64,000 nucleotides of DNA, taken from the NCBI GenBank assembly GCA_963576725.1, contig OY755240.1, positions 97,746,316 to 97,810,315 of the forward strand, given 5' to 3'. The position numbers were made by a program, and so were the translations under genes. The DNA comes from Azorinus chamasolen (Eukaryota; Mollusca; Bivalvia; Cardiida; Solecurtidae). The notes beneath the pieces were generated by a model. The model was not told the DNA's origin. It saw only the letters and a list, made by a program, of their open reading frames with translations, and did no database searches. Below, piece by piece: positions 43,673 through 54,734 of this stretch (position 1 is its first letter; the number at the start of each line of letters is the position of its first letter).

Positions 43673-43876
43673 CCCTTTCCCTGTTCTATGTTTATAACAA
43701 ATTTCAATACCTACATTAAGAAAATAGTCATAAAGAAATATGGAAGGTGTAACATTAAAGACATTTTAGAAAGCAAAGAAACAGATCTACCAAATTCTAT
43801 TAGCAAACCTAGGAGCCGTCTGATCTGGGTCTACTCTGTTTGCAAATGCGTGAAAACACGTTTATATGAGGGAAAG
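43669..43876 (+). mobile_element. Family E MITE sharing the TTAA of the preceding A copy
   Basis: TTAACCCTTTCCCTGTTCTA, GAAAATAGTCATAAAGAAAT, AGGAGCCGTCTGATCTGGGT, CTACTCTGTTTGCAAATGCG and end TATGAGGGAAAG. Confidence 0.8.
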
Positions 43877-44350
43877 TTTTCGTGATTGAACATATGTGTA
43901 TTAATAATGAGTGTAATTTAGTAATAAGTGATTGCGTAATGCAAGACGAAAGTTATGTAGATAGGATTTACTGTAGATATACATGATTATAATAAACTGA
44001 GTGAATTTATTTCTATGGACGTTATAACCAAATAGTGATTTATATTATTGTAATGTTGTCCATGATTTTATTATAATTATAAAATATGTATTTCAATGCA
44101 TAAGTTTGAAAACCTATCAAAATAGTTTCTATTGTTTACAGAATATGTTCTTTGTATCCCTGTGTCAATCCAGTTATTATACATGCAGGTCAATGAGTAC
44201 AGTTGAACCTTTATGAGAAGTCTGTTTATTGTCATAACCGTCACAAGCATTTCCAGCACGGCAAAAACATTGGCGTGCATGTACCTAACGCTTAACAACG
44301 CCCCAACTGACATACACCCCCAAAATATGTACATCAAATTGCTTCCTTAA
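43877..44350. other. Family B fragment, otherwise nothing
   Basis: GTGATTGCGTAATGCAAGAC, GAAAGTTATG (43930-43960) is half a B arm. The remainder is AT-rich without features. Confidence 0.4.
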
Positions 44351-44353
44351 TCC

Positions 44354-44565
44354 TTAACTGCATGAATATACATGTTAGAAATGACGACATCATGGATATC
44401 AATTGTCTGGAACTTTACAATGACGCATGAACACAGGGAGTGTTTGCCATGACACACACTGTAGAATCAAATCTATATCATTTTATAAACAAATAGAACA
44501 AACGGGTCCTACAGGAGCCTTCTGATCTGGGTCTACTCTGTTGGCAAAGATGTTCAATGTAATTC
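44354..44565 (+). mobile_element. Family A MITE copy
   Basis: TTAACTGCATGAATATACAT, GAAATGACGACATCATGGAT, GTTTGCCATGACACACACTG, GGGTCCTACAGGAGCCTTCT, GATCTGGGTCTACTCTGTTG. Confidence 0.85.
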
Positions 44566-45350
44566 GATTCAGTTTGTTATTTGTGATTTATGCCTCCGGC
44601 ACATACACAAAAGGCATTATCATACATAATGAAAACATAATGCGGAACAAGAATATATACACATGTATACAAAAACATAATTGTATAGACATAACCTGAG
44701 AAAGACACATTTTTACCATAGACATGTATATTTATACTTTTAGTTACATTCATTGTATACCTAGACCAGACGCCCCCCCCCCCCCAACCAAAAAAAAACA
44801 CCAAAAAAGACAAAAAAAACCATCAACAACAACAAAAAAAACCGATCTTGAGTCCCAGTATTTGGCAATAAAGCGCATATGCCGCTTAAAATATACATGT
44901 ACTTTTATATTGGCAAATTACTATTCTACCCTGCACACACACACATACGATCTATATACATAAAAGGCGTATATGTTAAAAGGCATATATATGGAGGAAG
45001 GAGTTAAAATACAATTACTGCTGTACGTACTTAACCACTTAACCACACGTGCAACTCCATCATGCTGTCAAATTTGGATCATCTTGTATATTTCACTGAT
45101 CAGCAGATTTAATGTGGACAGTCGTAACGAATATGGCGAATAATGCATTCGATACAAACCAGACCAGACCAGTGCCATGGCGTCAAATCGCGCACAAGAT
45201 TGATGACCGCTTTAAAACATTAGTGCCCAAAACGGACAGCCAAATAGTCGAATCATCCTGAAACTTGAGCACAACGATAGGAAACACAACTGTTGTGCTA
45301 CAGCAACTCATATATGTGCAATATTATTGGCAGATGCTTTAAATCTGTAC
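44566..45350. other. Low-complexity C/A stretch and unremarkable sequence
   Basis: A C run (44773-44785) is followed by A-rich sequence to about 44850. 45090-45300 is GC-richer with no ORF or motif I recognise. Confidence 0.4.
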
Positions 45351-45354
45351 CTGG

Positions 45355-45530
45355 TACAGCCACATTTCAGATGACTCCTATAGGAACAGGGTCTACTCTA
45401 TATATATATAGATCTGATGCTACAGTTTCTGTCATTACCAAAGCATCCAATGGTAATATACCATCATTTAAATTAAGTTTTCATGACGTCATTGTTTCTT
45501 ACATACATGTTCATCAGACAAACCTATAAT
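45355..45530 (-). mobile_element. Family A MITE, shortened
   Basis: ACATTTCAGATGACTCCTAT, AGGAACAGGGTCTACTC, AGATCTGATGCTACAGTTTC and TTCATGACGTCATTGTTTCT. Confidence 0.7.
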
Positions 45531-45574
45531 CCTATACGGTAACACTCGATAGTTTGCAGTTTGAGTAATGAATA

Positions 45575-45722
45575 ATGAGAACTTTTTAGGCAGGTGGTTG
45601 CTTAATGCAGGTTAAAAGTCACGCAGAAGCTAGAGGAGCTTTCTGCATGACTTACTCCCTTCATTACGCTGCCACTTGTGTTAAAGAAGAAAATGTTCGA
45701 ACTCTCGGGGTTTTACTGTACT
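45575..45722. mobile_element. Family B foldback MITE copy
   Basis: TAGGCAGGTGGTTGCTTAAT, GCAGGTTAAAAGTCACGC, AAGCTAGAGGAGCTT apex, CTTCATTACGCTGCCACTTG, outer end GGGGTTTTACTGTA. Confidence 0.88.
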
Positions 45723-46040
45723 TGATCAATATACATGTAAAACAGCACTTATTATGAATATCAATATTTTAAACCATTTATTATGAATAAGTATTGCATT
45801 ATAAAAAATAACATAAGAAAACTCATTTCCATTGCATTCAGTAAAATAAAGCATGCTTGCAAGATATAAACAAACAGATTATACACTGACCAGGCAACTT
45901 CCAAAGAAGCCGTATGATATGGATCTACTCTGTTTGCAATGTCCTTAAAAATAGGATTACCAAGAAAATGAGTATTCAAATTACTCTATAGGAATCAACC
46001 AATGACCCTCCATATCACGAAACAAAACTAAAACTTTGGA
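45723..46040. other. Family A core fragment in AT-rich sequence
   Basis: AAACAAACAGATTATACACT, CCAGGCAACTTCCAAAGAAG, CTACTCTGTTTGCAATG (45865-45945) is an eroded A core; ends not found. Confidence 0.45.
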
Positions 46041-46064
46041 CCAAACAAACAGCGTTGAGCCAAG

Positions 46065-46492
46065 CTATTGCGGCGCTGTTGAGTCAAACCATTGCGGTAC
46101 TGTTGAGTCAAACCATTGCGACTCTGTCGAGTCAAACCATTGCGGCGCTGTTGAGTCAAACCATTGCGGCTCTGTTGAGTCAAACTATTGCGGCACTGTT
46201 GAGTCAAACCATTGCGGCTCTGTCGAGTCGAACCATTGCGGCGCTGTTGAGTCAAACTATTGCGGCGCTGTTGACTCAAACCATTGCGGCGCTGTTGGAC
46301 CAAACCATTGCGGCACTGTTGAGTCAAACCATTGCGGCGCTGTTGAGTCAAACCATTGCGGCGCTGTTGAGTCAAACTATTGCGGCGCTGTTGACTCAAA
46401 CCATTGCGGCGCTGTTGAGGCAAACCATTGCGGCACTGTTGAGTCAAACCATTGCGGCGCTGTTGGCCCAAACCATTGCGGCGCTGTTGCCC
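46065..46492. repeat. 24-bp array GAGTCAAACCATTGCGGCGC(TGTT), about 18 units
   Basis: Strict 24-bp period with GCGGCGC/GCGGCAC/GCGGCTC variants. Because 24 is a multiple of three, two plus frames (167 and 159 codons) and one minus frame (218 codons, QQRRNGLT octapeptides) run through. No homologous protein or splice context is evident, so I annotate it only as a repeat. Not traceable to families A-D. Confidence 0.95.
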
Positions 46493-48590
46493 ACCAGCAG
46501 CTACACCGTTTTGGCGGACCCAAATATTTGCTAATTTGAAAGAATTTCCACAGTGGTATATTTGTTTGTAGATATATTGGACATTTCTACATTTTGGTAT
46601 TACATGCATAATAATTATATTGTTTATTGTAAAAAGAATGACAGACTGGTGTATGTAATATCCAAAAGAATACAAGGCCAGCATCTAACCAGGGTATTTT
46701 TCAGCGGTTAGTTGTCTATTTTCACTTTTGTTCAAGTTTTCCACCAATCAGAAACTATGTTACATTGTAATTTGCATATGACCTACTAGTATTTTCTAGT
46801 AAACCGTATGTTCATTAGTTAATCCCTTGACTGGCATACAGCCTTTTTATAATGCCTCTACACATGGCCAAACTGAATGTAGGACGTTTCGGCATAGGAA
46901 GTTTCGCCCCGGATGTTTCGACCCAGGACGTTTTGGCCATCTATTTATTCGGCCTAGGACGTTTCGGCAAAAATTTAAAATTTGTATTAAAAAGCAAAAA
47001 TTGAATAATCAAAATCATTAAATAACTATCTATATGTTAAATATTGATATGTGGTCGATTTTGTTTGGTTTATACAGATCAGGATATTAGCTAAGCAGGT
47101 GACATATTCACACTTACTCAACCTTGGGTACAATGAGTGATAAAGAGGTGCTTTCAAATACTATAGTCACATTGTTTAGTCATTAAAACAGCCCCAGACC
47201 ACATAACACATTACTAATGATTTACTATCCCATTCAGTTTTGATTTAAGTCTTGGTCCAAACTGTTTGCCACTCACTTTATGCTTTTTGTTTTCAGTCAA
47301 AATGTTGTTTAGTTCAACTTTTGGTGGATTCAAATACATGTACAATACTGTAGTCACATAGTTGTTTATTACCATGACCGGTAAAACAATATGAATTATT
47401 TATTACTTTGGTCATTATCAAAACTAGAGTATATAAATACATAAACAATATTACTGAATAAAACTATATAGATCTATTATCGTCAAAAGGTGTGGATCAA
47501 TTTTGACTATTCAATTTTTGGTGTGTCATACTTTATATCAGTTCCTAACCCATTATCGTATTTATCACCTCATGGTAATGATTGCTGAGCATTATTACCA
47601 GTTTGCCAAAACCACTATTAAACTTTTAAACATTTATTATCATTTTGCTATCAATTTAATACCACATTTGATCACATCCACTTTGACGAACAGGTAGTTT
47701 GCCGAAACCACCATAATTCACAGGCAATGCTATAGGAAATAAAGAAGAAATGTTGTTTAGTATATTAGAGTAGTGGCATTAATAGTATTAATTACTATCC
47801 CCGACCACAGCACCAATTAAGTATCTGGTTATTCGCTCTCTGTGATATAAAGCTACTTACTGAAGGCTATTGTTACGGCTCTATCACCTGGCGCTTTGGA
47901 TCGAGTAGTAGGTTGAGATAGCTAACTTTATATTGTTTTAAAAATACATGTATATTCAGTTAATGGTGTCACTAATGATGATGCACACACGTCAATTAAT
48001 GCGTTGATCTAGGCTATAGATAAATACCTTTCTTTAAGTAATTACAGCCTCTGCACAAACAAAACCTAAATTCTGTATGCTTTATTTAAAGTGTATTCAA
48101 TTAGTTATCTTCATATCAATATAAATATACATGCTTTCAAGTAAATTTTTATAATAGGTAAAATGAAGAACTAACTTCAGATAGTTTTAAAAAAATACTT
48201 TGACATTGTACATTTTAATAGTGATTTCCTATAAAAGTAACTTGATTTTTTCCATAATTGCTTATTCTACTTCAAGTCATTTCCATTGCATGCTTCTCTG
48301 CTAGTATAATTACAAGCAACCCTTCATAGATCTAGTTCCCTGTACTAACAGAATCTCGAAACATTGAAATTAAGTTGGCAGATATTTAATATCATTATTG
48401 TTTTGTACATTATGTCAATATTTGAATGCCGCTGAATATCTTTTTAAAAGATATTTCTTGTTTATTTTACCACGTAGTCTGATATAGGATGGCGGTAGGT
48501 CGGCGGGGTTTGAATAAGAAAGTATCTATATTACACAAATGTTCACATTGGAGGACGGGGACACACCGAGCCACTGTTGATTGGTTTCTC
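46493..48590. other. Long stretch with little content
   Basis: 46875-46975 has four or five degenerate copies of a GGACGTTTCGGC-type motif in alternating spacing. Around 47100-47300 is faint family C similarity (GTCCAAACTGTTTGCCACTC). The rest is AT-rich with no ORF over 65 codons, no RNA gene and no MITE. 48480-48590 is GC-richer but unrecognised. Confidence 0.4.
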
Positions 48591-48595
48591 ATTTC

Positions 48596-48836
48596 TGTAA
48601 CTCTTTACCTCATGAGCATTCATGTAAGAATGCCCCCCCCCCCATGAACATTTTTAGTTGATGTTCAATAATGGTATATTTGATATAATTATATGGTATC
48701 ACATTTTGGCCACCACTGCCATTCAGATTTATATTGTTCCATGAGCAAACAGTAGGTCCTGACCAGACGGCTTATACTGGAACCGTCTGATCTGGGTCTA
48801 CTCTGTTTGCAAAGAGGACAAAAGGGAATTGGTTAA
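48596..48836 (+). mobile_element. Family A MITE copy
   Basis: TAACTCTTTACCTCATGAGC, TTCATGTAAGAATG, a C run in place of AATAATGAC, AGACGGCTTATACTGGAACC, GTCTGATCTGGGTCTACTCT and end AAAGGGAATTGGTTAA. Confidence 0.85.
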
Positions 48837-48944
48837 TATTACTAAAGCAAAGCAAATACTCTAGTTTGTACGTAGAAATGCACCAGTTCATGCCGTTCTC
48901 AATTGTTTCTAGAACAATGACACTTGATTACTTATTAGAGTATT

Positions 48945-49055
48945 AACTCCTTTACGCACAGACACGCATTTGCTAACAAGGTATATCCAGACCAGCCGGA
49001 TTCTGTAAGAACCATCGAACTTTTTGCATGAATATTCATGGCGTAAAGGGTTAAA
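48945..49055 (-). mobile_element. Family A MITE with large internal deletion
   Basis: TTAACTCCTTTACGCACAGA, CAGACCAGCCGGATTCTGTA and end GCATGAATATTCATGGCGTA + AAGGGTTAA; the middle is gone. Confidence 0.75.
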
Positions 49056-49074
49056 GTGCTCGATAATGATTAAA

Positions 49075-49160
49075 ATTAAAATGCATAAAGAGCAGACTGC
49101 TGCTTAAAGCAAGACAAACGTTATACAGATCTTTCTGTATTGTTTCCAACATGTCAAGTT
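49075..49160. mobile_element. Family B fragment
   Basis: GCAGACTGCTGCTTAAAGCA, AGACAAACGTTATACAG, TTTCTGTATTGTTTCC. Confidence 0.5.
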
Positions 49161-49189
49161 ACAATATAACTCTTCGCGCCATGGGTACG

Positions 49190-49576
49190 CCTTTTAACCA
49201 TTTAAAATGATGACATCATGCATATTAATTAAGTTATTTTCTAAACTGGCATATTAACACATGAATATTTTGCGAAAGTAGAAAGTATAGAGTATTATCT
49301 ATATCAATTCATAGCAAACAGAACATACCCTGATCATTCGAACTGACAGTAGACTATAACAAGGTACTTTGGGGTTTTTTTTGCAAAAGCGTCGAAAGGC
49401 ATAGTTATGGAGGAAAGGTTTAGCGCCTTGTACACAGAGGTGATCAACATCAGACGGTCCTTAGGGGTCCCACGTGCAGAACATTCTGCGTTTATAGGCC
49501 ATTATAAAACTTCAACTCATTTACATACGTGATGTCATTATGTCTTACATGAATATGTATGAATGGAGGGTTAAGT
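49190..49576. mobile_element. Family A copy (+) followed by a family A copy (-)
   Basis: First 49190-49425: TTTTAACCATTTAAAATGAT, GACATCATGCATATTAATTA, AACAGAACATACCCTGATCA, end ATGGAGGAAAGG. Second 49428-49576, inverted: ATCAGACGGTCCTTAGGGGT, GTGATGTCATTATGTCTTAC, ATGAATGGAGGGTTAA. Confidence 0.75.
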
Positions 49577-50146
49577 CTTTGCGTTAGAAGGGGCTATGCT
49601 GTGGTTGTAGTCTATTCTCATAATGCTGAGTTACAGAAGGATGTACCACCCGCTAGTATATATTCAAAAGTTCTGCGCTAACGACTACTGAAACTACATA
49701 TTCAGTACAAACTCTCTAAAGCGACCCTTTTATGAATAAATATTTAAGACTCATAAGTAGACTAATTTTTGGTGATCGCACTTGAAAGATTGTTTTGTAT
49801 CCACCAGCGAGTCGGGATCTTCAAACTACGGGGCCATCACGGTGATACTCTCACATCTGATCTGGATCTGAACTATTTGTAAGAACTGAGACCAGACACA
49901 GTTCGTATGCTGAGGGAACTAGTAACTACAGACGAAAAATGACGAATCTTTGGGTACTTGTTGCCCTTTAACGAGAGTACTACCAGATGAGATGGAAAGT
50001 GCGGAAACGTCAATGGGAGAAATCTGTCGATTGATTGGGTGTTAAAATAAAGTACAAAAACTAATGAACGCCGGTCAGATGAGTGTACTGGTAGTACCTG
50101 ACTGGTGTTCGACATGTGGAAGGGCAACAACCTGATAGAACCCTGT
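49577..50146. other. Weak family C similarity, otherwise nothing
   Basis: TCTCACATCTGATCTGGATC and TGAACTATTTGTAAG (49850-49885) resemble the C hairpin; the remainder is unrecognised. Confidence 0.4.
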
Positions 50147-50397
50147 TTAACCCAGTACCTGATGAATATTCATGTAAGAAATAATGAACGTGTCAATATT
50201 AATTAACTGAATATCTATTATGTCATTATGAATAAGGGGAATTTTACTCGTGGCATAAACTGTAATTTCAGTTCTATATAATTTCATATGGAAACAGAGC
50301 ATACCCTGATTCGACGCTCCTAAAGGAGCTCTCTGGCATTGGTCTACTCTGGTGGTTGCAAATGAGAAGACGAACGTCTCTTTCAGATAAAGGGTTA
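50147..50397 (+). mobile_element. Family A MITE, full length
   Basis: TTAACCCAGTACCTGATGAA, GTAAGAAATAATGAACGTGT, CGTGGCATAAACTGTAAT, CGACGCTCCTAAAGGAGCTC and end TTCAGATAAAGGGTTA. Confidence 0.88.
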
Positions 50398-50407
50398 CTC
50401 GAATGAT

Positions 50408-50535
50408 GATAATTAACTCTTTTACTGCCAGGTTTTATCGTCTGCAAACTTTGTCGTCTGCTACAGTTTTCCATTTTTATTTTTTCTTCATTTTTGTTTC
50501 AAGAAACAGTCAATATAACAAACAGTTCGTATAAG
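50408..50535. mobile_element. Family C left half
   Basis: TTAACTCTTTTACTGCCAGG, TTTTATCGTCTGCAAACTTT, GTCGTCTGCTACAGTTTTCC, ending at TAACAAACAGTTCG. Confidence 0.8.
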
Positions 50536-50579
50536 AGTTTTATTTGGTTCTTAATTATTTCACTGTTCATTTACCGTTT

Positions 50580-50816
50580 AAGTATTTTCTCCATCAGTAC
50601 GCCTTTCTACGTTCTTTGCAAACAGAGTATACTCTGCTCCTATAGGAGTCGTCTGATCAGGGTCTGCTCTGTTTGCTTATTATCTTATATACATGTAGAT
50701 ATAATTCAACAGTCTTTGCCATGTCAAAAACTTTCTGTCTCCATATGCTATAATAACAATTAATCTTACTAATATCCATAGTGTCATTATTTCTTACATG
50801 AATATTCATGAAGTAA
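50580..50816 (-). mobile_element. Family A MITE copy
   Basis: GTACGCCTTTCTACGTTCTT, TGCAAACAGAGTATACTCTG, CTCCTATAGGAGTCGTCTGA, CATAGTGTCATTATTTCTTA, CATGAATATTCATGAAGTAA. A further A fragment (GAGGTATAAGCTGATTTG, GATGTTTGGCCGGCATAA) follows to 50905. Confidence 0.85.
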
Positions 50817-50905
50817 AAAAGATAGTTCATGAGGTATAAGCTGATTTGTTATAATGGCATACGAACGCAGGATGTTTGGCCGGCATAAAATGTGAACTCA
50901 TATTT

Positions 50906-51140
50906 ATATATACATGACGTTACAGCTTATATTAAGCGTATGTAGTATAGATGCATATGTGATGACTATACTAACTCGAATACAAGGGAGGCTATGTGAT
51001 AAATTCATGTACATCGAATAAATCGGGCGGAACTTCGGAAATCGCTCTGTATGGATTTTTATCTGTTTAGTATGTACATGTGACTTACCCCTATGATAAA
51101 AACTAAGACATTTGTTCAATAGATCTGTATCAGCTGTAGC
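50906..51140. other. No feature recognised
   Basis: AT-rich spacer between A copies. Confidence 0.35.
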
Positions 51141-51144
51141 CTTT

Positions 51145-51348
51145 TACCTGATAGTAGCGCCTTTGCCACTCAGAGTAGATCAAGATCAGAGATCTCTTCT
51201 CTAGGAACCGTCTGATAAGGGTCTGCTCTGTTTGCTTACGAAGTAATATATATCTGATTCTACAGTTTCTGCTATGGCCAAAACTTCCTGTGATTAATTC
51301 ATGATGTCATTATTTCTTTCATGAATATATACGTGAGGTAACCGGTAA
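51145..51348 (-). mobile_element. Family A MITE copy
   Basis: CCTTTTACCTGATAGTAGCG, GAGATCTCTTCTCTAGGAAC, CGTCTGATAAGGGTCTGCTC, TTTCTGCTATGGCCAAAACT, TTCATGATGTCATTATTTCT and end GTGAGGTAACCGG. Confidence 0.85.
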
Positions 51349-52100
51349 AGTTGAACTGAGCAAAACAGATTTTATTTAAATTATGTTCACACGTCAACCC
51401 TAAAACATGTTAATCGGCTCGACTCAGTTAGATATGTCGAAGGAACTATTTTTCAAAGCGTCGTTGGATTAAGCGCTTAGGCGTGTATGTATACATCATG
51501 TGTTATATATCTTTCACGTCTCCACACTTGTCAAAACCCGGCAAACGTTTGAATCCCTGCACTTAAGACCGAGGCGCCACAAAGAAATACAACTGCTTTG
51601 AAACGACCGCTCAGCCAAATTTGTTTTAGTGAGGCAGTCTGTTATGTAACGTACTTAATGCATTTTATTCCCCATGTAATGTGTTTTAAATAACATTTTG
51701 ATAAAACGGTGCAGTAAATTATTACGAGTAGTCAAAACTTTGAAATTGAGATAGCGAGGTGCGGAGAGCCCGCAGAAAGAGGGGCCACTTGGAAAGCTCC
51801 AAGTTTGTAAGTTGTTACGGGTGAAGATGCCGTTATGGCGGCCTGCTAATCAGAGGTTCTTGTGTTATGTTAACCCTCAAACTGATAAGAAAAACATTGT
51901 CATCTGCTCAATATCGGCTCGCGCTTGTTGTATTATTTTTAAATACCTAATTATTATGCTATATTATTGTTGAGATGTATTCAACGAGTGTTAAATAGCT
52001 TGGGTCAGATTTGAAATCAGTAACTGGGCACTGATATAGATAAAAGTGTTTTTGAAAAATATAATCAGTTCATAAGTAGCAGTATAAAGAAATAGCAATT
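51349..52100. other. MITE-free, partly GC-rich block
   Basis: 51540-51890 is GC-richer (GAGATAGCGAGGTGCGGAGA, GATGCCGTTATGGCGGCCTG) and holds no ORF or tRNA-like fold. Unidentified; could be an old repeat or a regulatory segment. Confidence 0.35.
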
Positions 52101-52104
52101 ATCC

Positions 52105-53059
52105 TATCCCTCTAAAGTGTAATGTGTTACATAAACAGTAAACCCCATCTAAAGTGTAGTCTGTTACATAAACAGTAAGATCCCTCTAAAGTGTAGTCTG
52201 TTACATAAACAGTAAAATCCCTCTAAAGTGTAGTGTGGTGCTTAACAGTAAAATCCCCTAAGGTGTAGTCTGTTACATGAACAGTAAAACCCCTCTAAAG
52301 TGTAATGTGTTACATAAACAGTAAAAAAACCTCTTAAGTGTAGTGTGTTACATAAACAGTAAAACCCCTCTAAAGTGTAGCATGTTACACAAACAGTTAA
52401 ACCCCTCTAAAGTGTAGTGTGTTACATTAACAGTAAGACCCCTCTAAAGTGTAGTCTGTTACATTAACAGTAAGACCCCTCTAAAGTATAGTCTGTTACA
52501 TAAACAGTAAAACCCCTCTAAAATGTAGTCTGTTACAAAGTAAAACCACTCTAAAGTGTGATGTGTTACAAAGTAAAACCCCTCTAAAGTGTAGTGTGTT
52601 ACATAAACAGTAAAACCCCTCTAAAGTGTAGTGTGTTACAAAGTAAAACCCATTTAAAGTGTAGTGTGTTTCATAAACAGTAAAACCCCTCTAAAGTGTA
52701 GTGTGTTACATAAACAGTAAAACACCTCTAAAGTGTAGTGTGTTACAAAGTAAAACCATTCTAGAGTGGAGTGTGTTGCATAAATAGTAAAACCCCTCTA
52801 AAGTGTAATATGTTACATAAACAGTAAACCCTCTAAAGTGAAATATGTTACAAATAACAGTACAACCCCTCTAAAGTGTAGTGTGTTACAAAGTAAAACC
52901 ATTCTAGAGTGGATTGTGTTGCATAAACGGTAAAACTCATCTTAAGTGTAATATGTTACATAAACAGTAAACCCTATAAAGTGTAATATGTTACATATAA
53001 CAGTTAACCCTCTAAAGTGTGATATGTTACATATAACAGTAAAACCCCTCTAAAGTCTA
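52105..53059. repeat. 37-bp array made of the family B (pogo-like) outer end
   Basis: Unit ACAGTAAAACCCCTCTAAAG + TGTAGTGTGTTACATAA, about 27 units with shorter 28-bp forms that lost CATAAACA. ACAGTAAAACCCCTCTAAA is the left end of family B (compare 38980). The B hairpin belonging to it lies downstream at 53284-53412. Confidence 0.93.
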
Positions 53060-53084
53060 ATCCTGGTTCTTAAGTTCTTAACTC

Positions 53085-53245
53085 TTTCGCTGTCAAATTT
53101 TGTCGTCTGCAAACTTTGTCGTTTGCTACAATTTTCATTTTTTTATTTTCTACATTTTTGTTTCTTAAAATAATCACAGTAACAAACAGTTTGTATCCAG
53201 ATGAGACCCGGCGTCTCATCTGGATCCAAACTGTTTGCACAGGTA
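53085..53245. mobile_element. Family C MITE copy
   Basis: TTAACTCTTTCGCTGTCAAA, TTTTGTCGTCTGCAAACTTT, GTCGTTTGCTAC, GATGAGACCCGGCGTCTCAT hairpin and GATCCAAACTGTTTGC. Best C copy for its left end. It sits between the 37-bp array and the B hairpin. Confidence 0.9.
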
Positions 53246-53283
53246 ATTACAGATACGACATTGGTAGTGAAGAATTAAAGAAT

Positions 53284-53412
53284 GGGGGTTGCTTAATGCA
53301 GGAAGGCAGTAATGCAGAATGCTCATACACGTGCGTTCTGCGTAACGTTCGTACTGCACTAAACAACCACGTACTTCTGAAGACATCTAGATCTATGTTT
53401 AGTTATAAAGTG
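53284..53412. mobile_element. Family B foldback hairpin
   Basis: GGGGGTTGCTTAATGCAGGA, GCAGTAATGCAGAATGCTCA, TGCGTTCTGCGTAACGTTCG, ACTGCACTAAACAACCAC. Confidence 0.85.
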
Positions 53413-53413
53413 G

Positions 53414-53600
53414 TCGCTCTAGAGGGGTGGTACTGTAGCTAACGAAATGTTGTTGTATTGTCGCTTTAGAGGGATGGTACTGTAGCTAACGAAATGTTGT
53501 TGTATTGTCGCTTTAGAGGGGTGGTACTGTAGCTAACGAAATGTTGTTTTATTGTCGCTTTAGAGGGATGGTACTGTAGCTAACGAAATGTTGTTTTATT
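53414..53600. repeat. 47-bp array made of the other family B outer end, 4 units
   Basis: Units start TCGCTYTAGAGGGRTGGTAC at 53414, 53461, 53508 and 53555; each continues TGTAGCTAACGAAATGTTGT. TTTAGAGGGGTGGTACTGTA is the inverted outer end of family B. Confidence 0.93.
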
Positions 53601-53732
53601 GTTTGTTATGAATTTTAAAAAAAGTAAGCACCAACAAACAAATGATTTCACGCATTGATCAAACCACTAGAACAGGTTACATGCAGTACTAATTTACATT
53701 AAAACTTTTTAACGTGCTGCACGTTTCAAGTT

Positions 53733-53898
53733 AGCTCTTTTACTGTCAATTTTCGTCGTCTGCAGAATGTGTAAGCAAAATATGTCGTCTGTTTCAACTT
53801 TTCATTATTAAATAGGCTTGCCATTTTTATTCCAAAAAAGCTTACTCCCAGTCTCAAACAGTTTACCCAGTGTCTCAACTGGATCCAAATAATTTGAG
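53733..53898. mobile_element. Family C MITE copy
   Basis: GTTAGCTCTTTTACTGTCAA, TTTTCGTCGTCTGCAGAATG, ATATGTCGTCTGTTTCAACT, CAGTGTCTCAACTGGATCCA. Confidence 0.8.
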
Positions 53899-53914
53899 AA
53901 TATCTATATACATG

Positions 53915-54030
53915 TATTATCCAATAGCTAAACAGAGCTGATCCTAGTCAGACAGCTCCTACAGGAGCCTCGGATCTGGGAATACTCGGTTTACAAAGAC
54001 ATCGAAAGGCATTAGGTAAAGGGTTATAAA
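53915..54030 (+). mobile_element. Family A MITE, right half
   Basis: CTAAACAGAGCTGATCCTAG, CAGACAGCTCCTACAGGAGC and end GGCATTAGGTAAAGGGTTA. Confidence 0.8.
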
Positions 54031-54052
54031 AAGAAATTATAAAAAGGTTTCC

Positions 54053-54630
54053 TTGTAAAGAGCAATAGATACAGGTGCGTTATCAACTACAACAGATAAA
54101 GGTGCGCACTCAACTACAATATATAAAGGTGCGTACTCAACTACAACAGATACAGGTGCGTACTCAACTACAACAGATAAAGGTGTGTACTCAACTACAG
54201 CAGATAGAGGTGCGTACTCAACTATAATAGATACAGGGTGCGTACTCAACTACAACAGATAAAGGTGCGTACTCAACTACAACAAATAAAGATGCGTACT
54301 CACCTACAACAGATACAGGTACGTAATCAACTACAACAGATAAAGGTGCGTACTCAACTACAACAGATAAAGGTGCGTAATCAACTACAACAGATAAAGG
54401 TGCGTAATCAACTACAACAGATAAAGGTGCGTACTCATCTACAACAGATAAATGTGCGTACTCAACTACAACAGATAAAGGTGCGTACTCGACTACAACA
54501 GATACAGGTGCGTACTCAACTACAACAGATAAAGGTGCGTACTCAACTACAACATGTAAAGGTGCGTACTCAACTACAACATATAAAGGTGGGTACTCAA
54601 CTACAACAAATAAAGGTGCGTACTTAACTG
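54053..54630. repeat. 27-bp array GGTGCGTACTCAACTACAAC(AGATAAA), about 21 units
   Basis: Very regular 27-bp period. The first unit is preceded by TTGTAAAGAGCAATAGATAC and the last followed by AACTGCTAAAATTGCCC. Open frames (145 codons minus, 129 plus) result from the period being a multiple of three. Confidence 0.95.
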
Positions 54631-54734
54631 CTAAAATTGCCCATTTCTCAACCAAACCCTGTTTTATGACAACTCTTTAGAATCGTCTCTTAGAACACAG
54701 GCTTTGGTGGAAATAAAGGAGTTATTCTTGAAAA

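Noticed and set aside
46028..46684. 218-codon minus frame with QQRRNGLT repeats and two plus frames over the same DNA
   Set aside because: A 24-bp array keeps its frames open; three overlapping frames cannot all be genes, and the non-repeat parts encode nothing recognisable.
46875..46975. GGACGTTTCGGC-type repeats as a possible regulatory cluster
   Set aside because: Such degenerate repeats are scattered in many invertebrate genomes; only a few copies here and nothing else supports function.
54218..54655. 145-codon minus frame of VVVEYAPLS repeats
   Set aside because: 27-bp array artefact, as for the opposite-strand frame of 129 codons.
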